A DNA stretch of 64,000 bases from UBA2336 sp031395485. Its GTDB lineage: Bacteria; Bacteroidota; Bacteroidia; Cytophagales; Cyclobacteriaceae. The notes below the pieces were generated by a model, which was given only the letters and a program-made list of their open reading frames with translations, was not told the origin of the DNA and did no database searches. The stretch covers positions 124,001 through 188,000 of the forward strand of contig JANNUS010000012.1 of the NCBI GenBank assembly GCA_031395485.1, read 5' to 3'. Below are positions 50,952 to 60,091 of this stretch, one piece after another; position 1 is the first letter of the stretch, and every line of letters starts with the position of its first letter. Made by a program: the position numbers and the translations under genes.

Positions 50952-51602
50952 ATGAGTGACACAGTTCAGGAGAAGCGTCAACAAGGGCTGGGTGAAGAAA
51001 TTGCGAACAGCATAAGTCACGGAATAGGCTTTCTGTTGGCTATTGCAATTACACCTATACTTATCATCGCGGCCATTCCAAAGGGCACAGCAGCTGTTGT
51101 AGGGGCCAGCATCTTTGGCGCCACCATGATGATCCTATACCTATCATCGACATTGTACCATGCATTTCCACAAAGCAAAACAAAAAGGGTATTCCAGATT
51201 TTTGATCACGGAGCAATTTTTTTATTAATTGCCGGCACATACACACCCTTTACATTAACGGTGCTGCCGGGTGCGTGGGGCTGGTCGCTATTCGGAATCG
51301 TTTGGAGTCTGGCTATTTTTGGTGTCGTTTTAAAATCTGTAAGTGGCGCCAAAACCAGTAAACTATCAGTAGCACTGTATCTTGGAATGGGATGGATGGC
51401 CGTATTGGCCGTACAGCCATTGTGGAACAGCCTGCCAGCTTGGGGTCTTTTTTGGTTGGCGGCAGGTGGAGCAATGTATACTGCGGGTGTGCTCTTTTTT
51501 GTTTACGACCATCGGGTTCGTTATCACCATTTCATCTGGCACTTGTTTGTATTAGCAGGTACCATTTGCCATGTTATTGCAATACTTGCATATGTATACT
51601 AG
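50952..51602 (+). CDS. trhA: Hemolysin III/TrhA-family membrane protein
   Basis: The 216-residue protein has seven hydrophobic segments and family motifs: EEIANSISHGIGF near the start, YHAFPQSK, HGAIFLLIAGTYTPFTL and HFIWHLFVLAGTICHVIAI with the conserved histidines of the PAQR superfamily. Bacterial members are linked to membrane energetics and lipid homeostasis; the name hemolysin is historic. The gene stands alone with a 120-base upstream gap. Confidence 0.9.
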   Translation: MSDTVQEKRQQGLGEEIANSISHGIGFLLAIAITPILIIAAIPKGTAAVVGASIFGATMMILYLSSTLYHAFPQSKTKRVFQIFDHGAIFLLIAGTYTPFTLTVLPGAWGWSLFGIVWSLAIFGVVLKSVSGAKTSKLSVALYLGMGWMAVLAVQPLWNSLPAWGLFWLAAGGAMYTAGVLFFVYDHRVRYHHFIWHLFVLAGTICHVIAILAYVY

Positions 51603-51649
51603 CGATACTTTAGATTTTACCTCTCATTAAAAAATAATAATTTTAGCAG

Positions 51650-53218
51650 ATGCAAATTTCAAAAAAGATTTTACTGACCAATTTACTACTAGCACTTCTG
51701 CTGGTTTCTTGTGGAGACGAAGGCACAAAAGTAAATGTACCAAAGCCACCAGAAGCGATTGACCTAACAGATTCCTTTTATTACGAGATAAACCTGGATG
51801 ACCTTTCTGACGACACTTTTAAGGTTCGAATGTTCATTGATAATTTAACATCTGCCAATGCGATATTTCAGTTTCCGGCAACCACACCCGGCACGTACGA
51901 TATCCACGACATCGGCCGTTTTGTTATAGCTTTTAAAGCATTTGATAACGATTACGAAGAGTTAGCGGTTACTCACCCCTCCACCAATCAGTGGCAATTG
52001 AGCGATCCGGAAAATACGGCCATTATTGAATTTGAAGTAAAGGAAACATTCGATACCCCCGTTGCGGAGCATGCTATTTATAAAATGGCTGGCACTTCAA
52101 TTGAAACTGATCACACATTGTTCAATGCTTTTGATGTGCTTGGCTATCCAACCGGGCTCAAGGAACGTGATTTTTATCTCAACATTAGCTACCCTTCGGC
52201 ATGGTCTGTAGGAACTTCTCTTTTAAAAGATGAAAATGGGTTTTATCACGCTACGGATTTCGATAAACTTGTCGATAGCCCGATACTGTTCGGTTATATT
52301 ACAACAGCTCCAACTACCGTTGATGGCGCTAACATCAGCGTGTACACTTTTTCTAAAAACAATCTTATTCAATCATCCCAAGTTTTAGAATATATGCAGA
52401 ATATACTGAGTGACGCGAGCGCGTTCCTCAATGGCCTACCATCTTCGGTTGATCGGTACAGTTTTATATATCTATTTGATCAGTTCAATGCCGGAGCCCT
52501 CGAACATTCGTACAGCTCAGTTTATGTATTGAATGAGCAATCGTATGCTAATAACTTAAGCTCTGTTAGAAGCATTGCAGCACACGAGTTTTTTCATGTG
52601 GTTACTCCGCTCAATATTCATAGCGAGATCATAGAAGATTTCAACTTCGCTGAGCCAACGCCCTCCGAACATTTGTGGTTGTATGAAGGTGTAACCGAGT
52701 GGGCGGCCCACACAATGCAATTCCGCAATGGGCACATCAGTATGGCAACGTGGCTTGGCCGGTTCGCTTCGAAGAAAAGAAATACGGATTATTATGCTGG
52801 GTTATCAAGCCATAGAAGCTTGAGTCAGATGAGTCTTACCTGCTATGAAGCAGGTGGTGAGCAGTTTGGTAATGTTTACAACAGAGGCGCACTGGTTGCA
52901 TCATTACTTGATATTCGGCTGCTTGAACTTTCGGGGGGAACAAAAGGTTTACGCGAAATCATTCTTCAGCTTATAGAAACTTATGGACCCGAAAATGCAT
53001 TCTCAGAAGAAAATTTCTTTAACGATCTGGCACAACTAACAGGATACCCAGATGAAATAACGGACTTTATGAACCGATATATTAAAGGAACAGATCTACT
53101 TCCCATCAATGAGTATTTTAATAAACTCGGTATCAGCTATTCGGATTATGAGTTCACTGTTAATACGCCAACAACCGAGCAGCAGGCCCTATTGGATGCA
53201 TGGAAGATAAATTTATAG
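51650..53218 (+). CDS. M61-family metallopeptidase, predicted lipoprotein
   Basis: The 522-residue protein has a lipoprotein signal (LLLALLLVSCGDEG) and the M61 glycyl-aminopeptidase pattern. The zinc-binding HEFFH is at H312-E313-H316, followed by P-LNIHSE, and WLYEGVTEWAA supplies the third ligand glutamate. A beta-sandwich N-terminal domain (about 30-190) precedes it. No PDZ domain is seen at the end, so it is a shorter form. It should act on peptides in the periplasm or at the outer membrane. Confidence 0.88.
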   Translation: MQISKKILLTNLLLALLLVSCGDEGTKVNVPKPPEAIDLTDSFYYEINLDDLSDDTFKVRMFIDNLTSANAIFQFPATTPGTYDIHDIGRFVIAFKAFDNDYEELAVTHPSTNQWQLSDPENTAIIEFEVKETFDTPVAEHAIYKMAGTSIETDHTLFNAFDVLGYPTGLKERDFYLNISYPSAWSVGTSLLKDENGFYHATDFDKLVDSPILFGYITTAPTTVDGANISVYTFSKNNLIQSSQVLEYMQNILSDASAFLNGLPSSVDRYSFIYLFDQFNAGALEHSYSSVYVLNEQSYANNLSSVRSIAAHEFFHVVTPLNIHSEIIEDFNFAEPTPSEHLWLYEGVTEWAAHTMQFRNGHISMATWLGRFASKKRNTDYYAGLSSHRSLSQMSLTCYEAGGEQFGNVYNRGALVASLLDIRLLELSGGTKGLREIILQLIETYGPENAFSEENFFNDLAQLTGYPDEITDFMNRYIKGTDLLPINEYFNKLGISYSDYEFTVNTPTTEQQALLDAWKINL

Positions 53219-53265
53219 GGTTATGGAAAGATTCTTTATCTTACTTTCTGTAAGCGCTGCTGAGT

Positions 53266-53664
53266 ATGAAATTTTTCTTATTTATACTTTTTATTCCATT
53301 TGTTTTGTCATCCTGTTTTACTTTTCAGAGCATTTCAAAAAGAGAAGTGCTAACTGTGGAGAAAATTCGCGCGGAAATAAAACCAAATAAAATACATTGG
53401 GTAAAACTTAATACCGGAAAGGAGTTAAAGCTGTATGTAACCCGTATCGACTCCGTATACATTTATGGTGAGGTTCATGAAAAGGATTCATATGGATTTC
53501 TCGTGAAGTATCCTTATGAGGACAAATTGGAGGCTCTCGCAAAAAATGCAAGTAAAGTATCAGTTCGCAAATTCAATCCTCGTTTAACAACAACTATTAC
53601 TGTGGTGCCAATAATTTTGATTGTTATTGTCACTAATTCTGGTTTTGTGGGTTACGATTATTAA
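53266..53664 (+). CDS. Predicted lipoprotein of unknown function
   Basis: The 132-residue protein has a signal with a cysteine (FIPFVLSSCFTFQ), so it is likely lipid-modified. It continues with a small beta-rich segment (IHWVKLNTGKELKLYVTRIDSVYIYGEV) and a hydrophobic stretch near the end (TTITVVPIILIVIVTNSG). No family is recognised. It follows the M61 gene after 47 bases, so co-transcription is possible. Confidence 0.65.
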   Translation: MKFFLFILFIPFVLSSCFTFQSISKREVLTVEKIRAEIKPNKIHWVKLNTGKELKLYVTRIDSVYIYGEVHEKDSYGFLVKYPYEDKLEALAKNASKVSVRKFNPRLTTTITVVPIILIVIVTNSGFVGYDY

Positions 53665-53693
53665 TTGAATATTTCTTTCAACTTTGTAATGCT

Positions 53694-54056
53694 ATGAAAC
53701 CAGAGGAGTTAAATAAAATAGCAAATCACTGGTTTACTGCATTCAATGAACAAAATATTGAAAAACTACTTTCGCTGTACCACGATCATGCAGAGCACTA
53801 CAGCCCGAAGTTAAAAGCTCGTCATCCGGAAACGTTTGGACTGATTAAAGGTAAAGATGCATTGCGAGTTTGGTGGCAAGACGCTTTTCAACGATTGCCT
53901 TCGCTGCGCTATAAAATTATTCGTCTGACTCCGTATGAAGATCGCGTTTTCATGGAGTACATTCGGCATGTAGCGAGTGAAGAAGACCTATTGGTAGGGG
54001 AGATGCTTGAAATAATTAATGGGCTTATTGTGAAGTCTTTCGTTTTTCATTCCTAG
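53694..54056 (+). CDS. SnoaL/NTF2-like protein
   Basis: The 120-residue cytoplasmic protein has the NTF2-like pattern: an N-terminal helix with IANHWFTAFNEQNIEKLLSLYHDHAEHYSPK, then GLIKGKDALRVWWQDAFQRLPSLRY and three strands. SnoaL-like proteins are small enzymes or binding proteins; the target is unknown. It follows the lipoprotein gene by 29 bases. Confidence 0.82.
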   Translation: MKPEELNKIANHWFTAFNEQNIEKLLSLYHDHAEHYSPKLKARHPETFGLIKGKDALRVWWQDAFQRLPSLRYKIIRLTPYEDRVFMEYIRHVASEEDLLVGEMLEIINGLIVKSFVFHS

Positions 54057-54074
54057 TTTCTGAACAGGGTTGGT

Positions 54075-54233
54075 ATGAAAACAAAAGAATGTCCATCCTG
54101 TGCAATGAAGGTAGGTATCAACAGCAAAGCTTGCCCTATTTGTGCGTACGAATTTACCGATACAAATAGCCAAGGTTTAAAGTGGATTGCTATTTTACTG
54201 GCCTTGTTATTCCTTTTATACTTAATTCTATAG
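54075..54233 (+). CDS. Small zinc-ribbon membrane protein
   Basis: ATG 54075 opens a 52-codon frame ending TAG at 54231-54233. The product has two CxxC pairs (CPSC and CPIC, spaced 12 residues apart), forming a zinc ribbon, and one membrane helix at the C-terminus (WIAILLALLFLLYLIL). The layout matches small zinc-ribbon membrane proteins common in Bacteroidota and is too structured to be chance. It starts 18 bases after the NTF2-like stop, so it is likely the last gene of that unit. Confidence 0.7.
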   Translation: MKTKECPSCAMKVGINSKACPICAYEFTDTNSQGLKWIAILLALLFLLYLIL

Positions 54234-54327
54234 CCGAATCCTATAGAAAATTCATGCAAAGAAAGTAGCTGACTACTTGCCCCATTCAATATTTATTTAA
54301 TAATTGCCTACGCAGAAAGGTTCTTTA

Positions 54328-56796
54328 ATGTCCTTATTCAATCGAATCAAAGATACGGCTGACCAATGGTATGCAATTTTATTGCATCGGATACATCCTT
54401 ATTGGTTGTATGTAGAACCTTGGTACGTCAAGTTTGTGCTTTATTTTAAGGCTAATCGTTGGCTTCGTGTAACGACCTATATCACCGCTCCGCCATTCGC
54501 CATTTTTGTTTTGCTATTATTTGTTGTTTGGTTTGAAACGCCCTGGAATAGTGAATTGCGTAAAATTCGTAATCAGGTAGCCTCGGAAATATACAGTGCC
54601 GATAGCGTATTACTTGGGCGCTACTATATTCAGGACCGAACAGAAGTAGGATATACCGACATAGCACCCGCTGTAATGGAGGCTTTGATTGCTACAGAAG
54701 ACGCCCGATTTTATCAGCACGAAGGTGTTGACTATAGAAGTTTAGGAAGAGTAATTGTAAAATCTATTATACAACAAGATGAATCAGCAGGGGGCGGAAG
54801 CACGATAACACAGCAACTTTCAAAAAATCTATATCCACGAAAGCGATATTGGTTTTTCTCTATGCTCATTAATAAAATGCGCGAAGTTCGCACAGCTCTT
54901 AAATTGGAGGATATCTATTCGAAAGATGAGCTAATAACATTATACTTAAATACAGTACCCTTTGCAGACAATGTTTTTGGAATTGAAGCAGCTGCCAATC
55001 GATTCTATTCCGTACGTGCTAAAGAACTCACCACCGATCAATCAGCAGTTTTGGTAGGCATGCTTAAAGCAACGTACAGCTACAATCCTCGACTCTTTCC
55101 AGATCGCGCGTTAAAAAGGAGGAACATCGTGTTCCGTCAAATGGTTAAATACAATTATCTTGACAGTGGAGTGCTGGATTCACTATCAAGTTTACCGATT
55201 GAGCTTGAGTATAACAAAATCTCACATCATCAGGGGCTTGCTCCATACTTCAGAGAGTATTTAAAAGCAGAATTGCTGGAGTGGAGTAGGAGCAATGAAA
55301 ACGAGGATGGCGATAATTATAATTTATACACCAGTGGATTAAAAATTTATACCACCATCGATTCGAAACTACAATTGTATGCAGAGAATGCCGTGCGGCA
55401 ACAAATGACCGAGATCCAAAAGACATTCTTTAATCATTGGGGAAAGGAGAAGCCTTGGAAAGGAAAAGAATCTGTACTGGAGCAAGCTATTCAACGATCG
55501 TCTCGATACTTAAAGTTAAAGGAATTAGGCCTCCCCGAAGAGGAGATAATGAAAGAACTTCAAAAGCCAGTACCGATGACATTATTCAGTTGGCAGGGCG
55601 TTCAAGAAGTGGTAGTGAGTCCAATAGATTCTATCATCCACCATCTTCAATATTTGAATGCAGGATTTCTTGCTATAGAGCCTTCAAGCGGATCAGTAAA
55701 AGCTTGGGTTGGCGGCATCGACCATGATTATTATCAATACGATCATGTTAATGTAAACACCAAAAGACAAGTTGGTTCAATTTTTAAACCCATTGTTTTT
55801 GCAACAGCGCTCGAACAAGGTGTATTACCGTGTAGTTTAATTTCAGCTTCGCGGCCAACCTACATCGATAAGGAAGGTGTACCCTGGACCCCGCGCAATT
55901 CACAAATTGATTATGAAGTTGAATATTCAATGCGAGGTGCGCTTGCGTATTCGGTTAATACGGTTTCGGCTAAACTAATTCAAATGGCAGGCGTTGAAAA
56001 CACAATTTCAATGGCGATGAAAATGGGCGTTAGCAGTGAAATGCCCGATGTACCTTCCATTGCATTGGGCGCGTCTTCTATTTCGTTAATGGAGATGACA
56101 ACAGTTTTTTCATGTTTCGCCAATCACGGCATATCTACCTCCCCCTTTTATATCAGCGAAATTTATGATAGCGATGGAAAAGTTTATAGTAATTTTAAAT
56201 TAGCAGGAGGTGGCAAGCGTGTATTGTCTGAGGAGACGTCAGAGCTCATGATTTCTATGCTAAAAAGTGTTGTGAATGAAGGCACTGCCGGACGACTCCG
56301 ATATCAATATGGAGTATATACAGATGTGGCCGGAAAAACAGGCACAACACAATCAAATGCCGATGGATGGTTTATGGCAATTACTCCTAAACTTGTTATT
56401 GGCACATGGGTAGGGGCCGATGACCCACGTATTCGCTTTCGCAGAACAGATCTAGGGCAAGGTTCCAGTACTGCATTACCTATTACGGCCGCCTTCCTGA
56501 AGCAAGTAAATAACGATATTAAATTTAAATCAGTTGCAGATGCAAAATTCCCTAATCTTTCATCAACCCTACAAGGAAAATTGAGCTGCGATTTATACGA
56601 ATTGAGTGATAAACTCGTCTTGAATATTCAAGAGTCTATTTTTAAGCGCGATTCTACTATTCAGGCAGACACATCCGTTACGACACTGCCTGAAACTTTT
56701 CTCCAAACTATATATAAACGGAAGTTAAAAATTAAAGTAAACCAGGAACGCAGAGATTCCATTGCAAATACGGTGGAGATATTGGTTGGAGGATAG
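54328..56796 (+). CDS. Penicillin-binding protein 1A (glycosyltransferase and transpeptidase)
   Basis: From ATG 54328 the protein has 822 residues. An upstream TTG at 54304 is in frame, but AGAAAGG stands seven bases before this ATG, so I choose it. One membrane helix (about 45-70) anchors it. The GT51 glycosyltransferase has TEDARFYQHEGVD and GGSTITQQLSKNLY. The transpeptidase has SIFK with S484 as nucleophile, YSVNT (S-x-N) and K670-T-G. It polymerises and cross-links peptidoglycan. It is a full class A PBP, and no neighbour is linked to it. Confidence 0.93.
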   Translation: MSLFNRIKDTADQWYAILLHRIHPYWLYVEPWYVKFVLYFKANRWLRVTTYITAPPFAIFVLLLFVVWFETPWNSELRKIRNQVASEIYSADSVLLGRYYIQDRTEVGYTDIAPAVMEALIATEDARFYQHEGVDYRSLGRVIVKSIIQQDESAGGGSTITQQLSKNLYPRKRYWFFSMLINKMREVRTALKLEDIYSKDELITLYLNTVPFADNVFGIEAAANRFYSVRAKELTTDQSAVLVGMLKATYSYNPRLFPDRALKRRNIVFRQMVKYNYLDSGVLDSLSSLPIELEYNKISHHQGLAPYFREYLKAELLEWSRSNENEDGDNYNLYTSGLKIYTTIDSKLQLYAENAVRQQMTEIQKTFFNHWGKEKPWKGKESVLEQAIQRSSRYLKLKELGLPEEEIMKELQKPVPMTLFSWQGVQEVVVSPIDSIIHHLQYLNAGFLAIEPSSGSVKAWVGGIDHDYYQYDHVNVNTKRQVGSIFKPIVFATALEQGVLPCSLISASRPTYIDKEGVPWTPRNSQIDYEVEYSMRGALAYSVNTVSAKLIQMAGVENTISMAMKMGVSSEMPDVPSIALGASSISLMEMTTVFSCFANHGISTSPFYISEIYDSDGKVYSNFKLAGGGKRVLSEETSELMISMLKSVVNEGTAGRLRYQYGVYTDVAGKTGTTQSNADGWFMAITPKLVIGTWVGADDPRIRFRRTDLGQGSSTALPITAAFLKQVNNDIKFKSVADAKFPNLSSTLQGKLSCDLYELSDKLVLNIQESIFKRDSTIQADTSVTTLPETFLQTIYKRKLKIKVNQERRDSIANTVEILVGG

Positions 56797-56849
56797 AACT
56801 GCCGTTACTTCTGAGCAAACATAATTTTTAAATCACCCGATTGTTTCCC

Positions 56850-57686
56850 TCATTTTCGTTTTTGAATTTTACCAATGGCCTCCAGGTATTTTTCTTTTAC
56901 CATCTTCCTGAAACGCATTGGGAATAACCGTTTAAACCACCAAAGTTTGCGAGCGCTTTTTGGTAAGATCACATAAAGCTCTCCATCGCCCGATCTTGTT
57001 AATACTTCTTGCGCTATTTCCTTGGGTTCAAGCCCGGATCTATCTAACAAATATTGCGTAACCTTCCTTACTTTTTCGCCACCGCGAACACTTGCTGCAA
57101 TGTTGGTTTTAAAATAGGAAGGCTGCACACATGAAATCTGAATATTATAATCCATGAGTTCGCCATAAAGTGTTTCGCTTATGGCCACCACTGCTGCTTT
57201 TGTCATATTGTAAGGACCCATTTGTGGTGCGCAACTGATAGCAGCTAGGCTTGCAATGTTAATGATATGTCCTGATCGTTGCTGTTTGAAAATTGGGATG
57301 AAAATATGACATCCATACACAACGCTCAGCTGATTAATCCTCACCATCCACTCCCAATTGTCGAGTGAGTATTCTTCAAAAATTCCTCCATCACCGACTC
57401 CCGCATTGTTAATGAGAACATCGATACCACCTGATTCTTGCAAATAATTCCGAACTACTTGTTGATATTGCTCTCTATTCGAAACATCCAAGTGAAAGGA
57501 GAGAGGCTTCCCACCAAGCCGGATAATCTCTGCATGCGTAATAGCAAGTTGGTCATCATTAATATCACTTATTCCTATTGTCCAACCATCCACGGCTAAC
57601 TCAAGGCACAGCGCTTTACCAAGCCCAGATGCTGAGCCTGTAATAAATGCTCGTTTGTACGGATGGAGTTTAGAGAGTTTGTACAT
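56850..57686 (-). CDS. SDR-family oxidoreductase
   Basis: The 278-residue protein has the nucleotide-binding GSASGLGKAL (T-G-x3-G-x-G type) near the start, NNAGVGDGGIF, and the catalytic Y-N-M-T-K with an upstream serine in NIASLAA. It should use NAD(P)H. The C-terminal basic region (RKLWWFKRLFPMRFRKMVKEKYLEAIGKIQ) may contact the membrane. It is the last gene of the minus-strand cluster but is separated by 118 bases with a repeat element, so membership in the operon is uncertain. Confidence 0.85.
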   Translation of the reverse strand: MYKLSKLHPYKRAFITGSASGLGKALCLELAVDGWTIGISDINDDQLAITHAEIIRLGGKPLSFHLDVSNREQYQQVVRNYLQESGGIDVLINNAGVGDGGIFEEYSLDNWEWMVRINQLSVVYGCHIFIPIFKQQRSGHIINIASLAAISCAPQMGPYNMTKAAVVAISETLYGELMDYNIQISCVQPSYFKTNIAASVRGGEKVRKVTQYLLDRSGLEPKEIAQEVLTRSGDGELYVILPKSARKLWWFKRLFPMRFRKMVKEKYLEAIGKIQKRK

Positions 57687-57718
57687 ATTTAATTGAATGA
57701 AATGTAAAATAAAGTTAA

Positions 57719-57799
57719 CGTCACTTCGAGGGAGGAACGACCGAGAAGTCCCCTCTTGAGCGCTCTATAAGGGGATGTCTCACTCTGTTCGACATGACG
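57719..57799. repeat. Inverted repeat element bounded by CGTCA and TGACG
   Basis: CGTCACTTCGAGGGAG at one end and TTCGACATGACG at the other face each other, with AGTCCCCTC and AGGGGAT inside. It resembles the REP-like elements at 13351 and 18399, and lies between the SDR gene and the phosphotransferase gene. Confidence 0.6.
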
Positions 57800-57804
57800 G
57801 TATA

Positions 57805-58869
57805 CTAAATTTTCTGTTTATTTAATGAATCAACCCCCTGCTTCGACAAACTCTTAATCACCGTTAATAATCCGCCAAATCTTGGATCTTTTGAAAAGCC
57901 TTGCTTCCATCGTGCATAAATTTGTTGAGCAATGGCGGCATTTTTAAATAATCCGAAAACATAATAGAATAGAATGTTAGAAACATCACGTCCACTCTTT
58001 TCTGCATAACAATCTACAAACTCTTTCCGCGATAAATTGCCGGGAAAAGAACTAAGATTGAATGACCTGAGTACGGGATCGTCACCAGCCTCAGACCAAT
58101 AGGCTATACTGGCCCCAAGATCCATCAATGGGTCACCTACGGTAGCCATTTCCCAATCGAGCACTCCAATAATTTTTGTTATGTCCTGCTGGTCGAGAAT
58201 AACATTGTCATATTTGTAATCGTTGTGTAGAAAAGTTGGAGTTTGATCGGTCGGTAAATTCTTGAGCAACCATTCAGCCAATAGATTCATTTCCATAAGA
58301 ACATCAGTCTCAGCAGCATAATATCGTTTGATCCAACCTTCAGTTTGGCGATGTACATATCCTTCCGGTTTTCCAAGGTTAACTAATCCAGTTAGGTCGA
58401 TATCAATTGCATGAAGCTCCACAAGGTTATTTACCAGTGCTTTTGAGAGATTTTTAAATACTGCAGCGCTAATAGAAAGCTTATGCACATTTGTTGCGCG
58501 TAAGATTACTCCCTGTATCCGTTCCATTATATAGAAGGGCGAACCAATGATTTCTTCCGATTCACAGTATACTATTGGGGTCGGGACTTTTGAATAGTGT
58601 TGTTTAAGCAGTGATAGCACTTTAAATTCGCGCCCCATATCGTGCGCTGATTTAATATTGGCACCAAGCGGAGGCCGTCTTAAAATAAATTCATTGTCCT
58701 TCGTTGTTAAACAAAAAGTTAAGTTTGAATACCCACTTGGAAATTGTGTGATTGTAAGAACCTTACCCAAATCTGGCTTGTGAGCGACCAAATAAGAATT
58801 TAATTTTTCCAGATCAGGAACTTCTTCTTCTCGTGCGTTAATCGGTTGATCAATCGGTGGGCTAATCAT
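57805..58869 (-). CDS. Phosphotransferase-family kinase (ACAD10/11 kinase-domain-like)
   Basis: The 354-residue protein has the aminoglycoside-phosphotransferase fold: GYSNLTFCL loop, the EFILRRPPLGANIKSAHDMGREF segment, the catalytic LHNDYKYDNVILD and the metal-binding GVLDWEMATVGDPLMDLG. The combination is that of the kinase domain of ACAD10/11 and of bacterial LvaA. Next to an acyl-CoA dehydrogenase, it likely phosphorylates a 4-hydroxyacyl-CoA. Its ATG overlaps the end of the dehydrogenase gene by four bases. Confidence 0.85.
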   Translation of the reverse strand: MISPPIDQPINAREEEVPDLEKLNSYLVAHKPDLGKVLTITQFPSGYSNLTFCLTTKDNEFILRRPPLGANIKSAHDMGREFKVLSLLKQHYSKVPTPIVYCESEEIIGSPFYIMERIQGVILRATNVHKLSISAAVFKNLSKALVNNLVELHAIDIDLTGLVNLGKPEGYVHRQTEGWIKRYYAAETDVLMEMNLLAEWLLKNLPTDQTPTFLHNDYKYDNVILDQQDITKIIGVLDWEMATVGDPLMDLGASIAYWSEAGDDPVLRSFNLSSFPGNLSRKEFVDCYAEKSGRDVSNILFYYVFGLFKNAAIAQQIYARWKQGFSKDPRFGGLLTVIKSLSKQGVDSLNKQKI

Positions 58870-60080
58870 TTGCTTACGTCAAGCCCGTACGATTTTAAAA
58901 TACTTTTCGCCAGTGTTGTTTTGTGCACTTCATCAGGACCATCATAAATTCGCGCACCACGCTCGTGCCTGTACCAGAAGGATAGAAGAGTATCATCTGT
59001 TATTCCTAAAGCACCGTGGACTTGTATTGCTATATCAAGGACCTTCATCAACACATCCGCAACAAAGAACTTGATCGTAGATATTTCTTCCTTCGCTGCC
59101 TTGGCTCCATCTTTCTCCATCGACAACGCAGTATGTAAGACCATTAGTCTGGCGGCCTGAATGCTCGCACGACATTCAGCAATCCACATTTGAATAATTT
59201 GCTGATGGCCAAGCATACGTTGATCATCTAATTTGCGCGAAACTGCACGCTTACACATTAAAACAAAAGCACGCTCACAAATGCCAATCCATCGCATGCA
59301 GTGATGGATTCTTCCAGGACCAAGTCGGGCTTGTGCAAGAGCAAATCCCCTCCCTTCATCTCCAATTCTGTTTGAAAGAGGCACTCGACAATCTGTAAAC
59401 TTCATTTCGCTGTGGCTAAAATAATCTTCACCACCACCATCGCCCATTACCGAAATATTGCGCACACGCTCAGCGCCTTTGGCCTCCAGTGGAACTAGAA
59501 TCATACTGGCACGTTCATATGAGTTTTTATTTTGTGAATCGGTCTGCGCCATCACAATTACAAAACTAGCGCCATCCGCCCCGGTAGTAAACCATTTATG
59601 TCCATTAATAACATACTCATCACCTTGACGAACTGCTGTGGTGGCCATGTGTACAGGATTTGATCCGGCAAACTCTGGTTCTGTCATGGCAAAGCATGAA
59701 CGTATTTCACCCCGCTGAAGAGGTGTGAGATACTTCTCTTTGAGTTCCTTCGATGCAAACTGGTGCATCAACTCCATGTTTCCAATATCGGGAGCGTTGC
59801 AATTAAAAATGTAATGGCCGAGAGGTGATGTGCCCAGTAATTCACTTACGAGAGCAAACTCTACGAGTGTCAACCCCAAACCGCCATCCTGTTCTGAGAG
59901 GTGAGGAGCAAATAGTTTTCCTTCTTTTGCCTTTTCCCGTAACGATTTTAGTAGCGGAAGTGATTGACGAAATGGGTTGGTTACTACATCCAATTCAATT
60001 GAGTAAACATGCTCTTCCAGAAATTGCTTGTATTGTGGAAGTATTTTTTTCGTTCGCTCAGTTTGGAATAGTGCGCTCAT
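58866..60080 (-). CDS. Acyl-CoA dehydrogenase of the ACAD10/11-like group
   Basis: The 404-residue protein has the acyl-CoA dehydrogenase layout: CFAMTEPEFAGSNP (FAD/substrate loop), HKWFTTGADGA, a middle beta domain with ISVMGDGGGEDYF, and RIYDGPDEVHKTTLAKSIL at the end. The DGPDEVH block is the ACAD10/11 form of the usual G-T-x-E. In LvaC and ACAD11 such enzymes act on a phosphorylated 4-hydroxyacyl-CoA to give an enoyl-CoA. The gene sits between the phosphotransferase gene (four-base overlap) and the SDR gene (11-base gap), a tight operon. Confidence 0.88.
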   Translation of the reverse strand: MSALFQTERTKKILPQYKQFLEEHVYSIELDVVTNPFRQSLPLLKSLREKAKEGKLFAPHLSEQDGGLGLTLVEFALVSELLGTSPLGHYIFNCNAPDIGNMELMHQFASKELKEKYLTPLQRGEIRSCFAMTEPEFAGSNPVHMATTAVRQGDEYVINGHKWFTTGADGASFVIVMAQTDSQNKNSYERASMILVPLEAKGAERVRNISVMGDGGGEDYFSHSEMKFTDCRVPLSNRIGDEGRGFALAQARLGPGRIHHCMRWIGICERAFVLMCKRAVSRKLDDQRMLGHQQIIQMWIAECRASIQAARLMVLHTALSMEKDGAKAAKEEISTIKFFVADVLMKVLDIAIQVHGALGITDDTLLSFWYRHERGARIYDGPDEVHKTTLAKSILKSYGLDVSK

Positions 60081-60091
60081 ACTATTTCATC

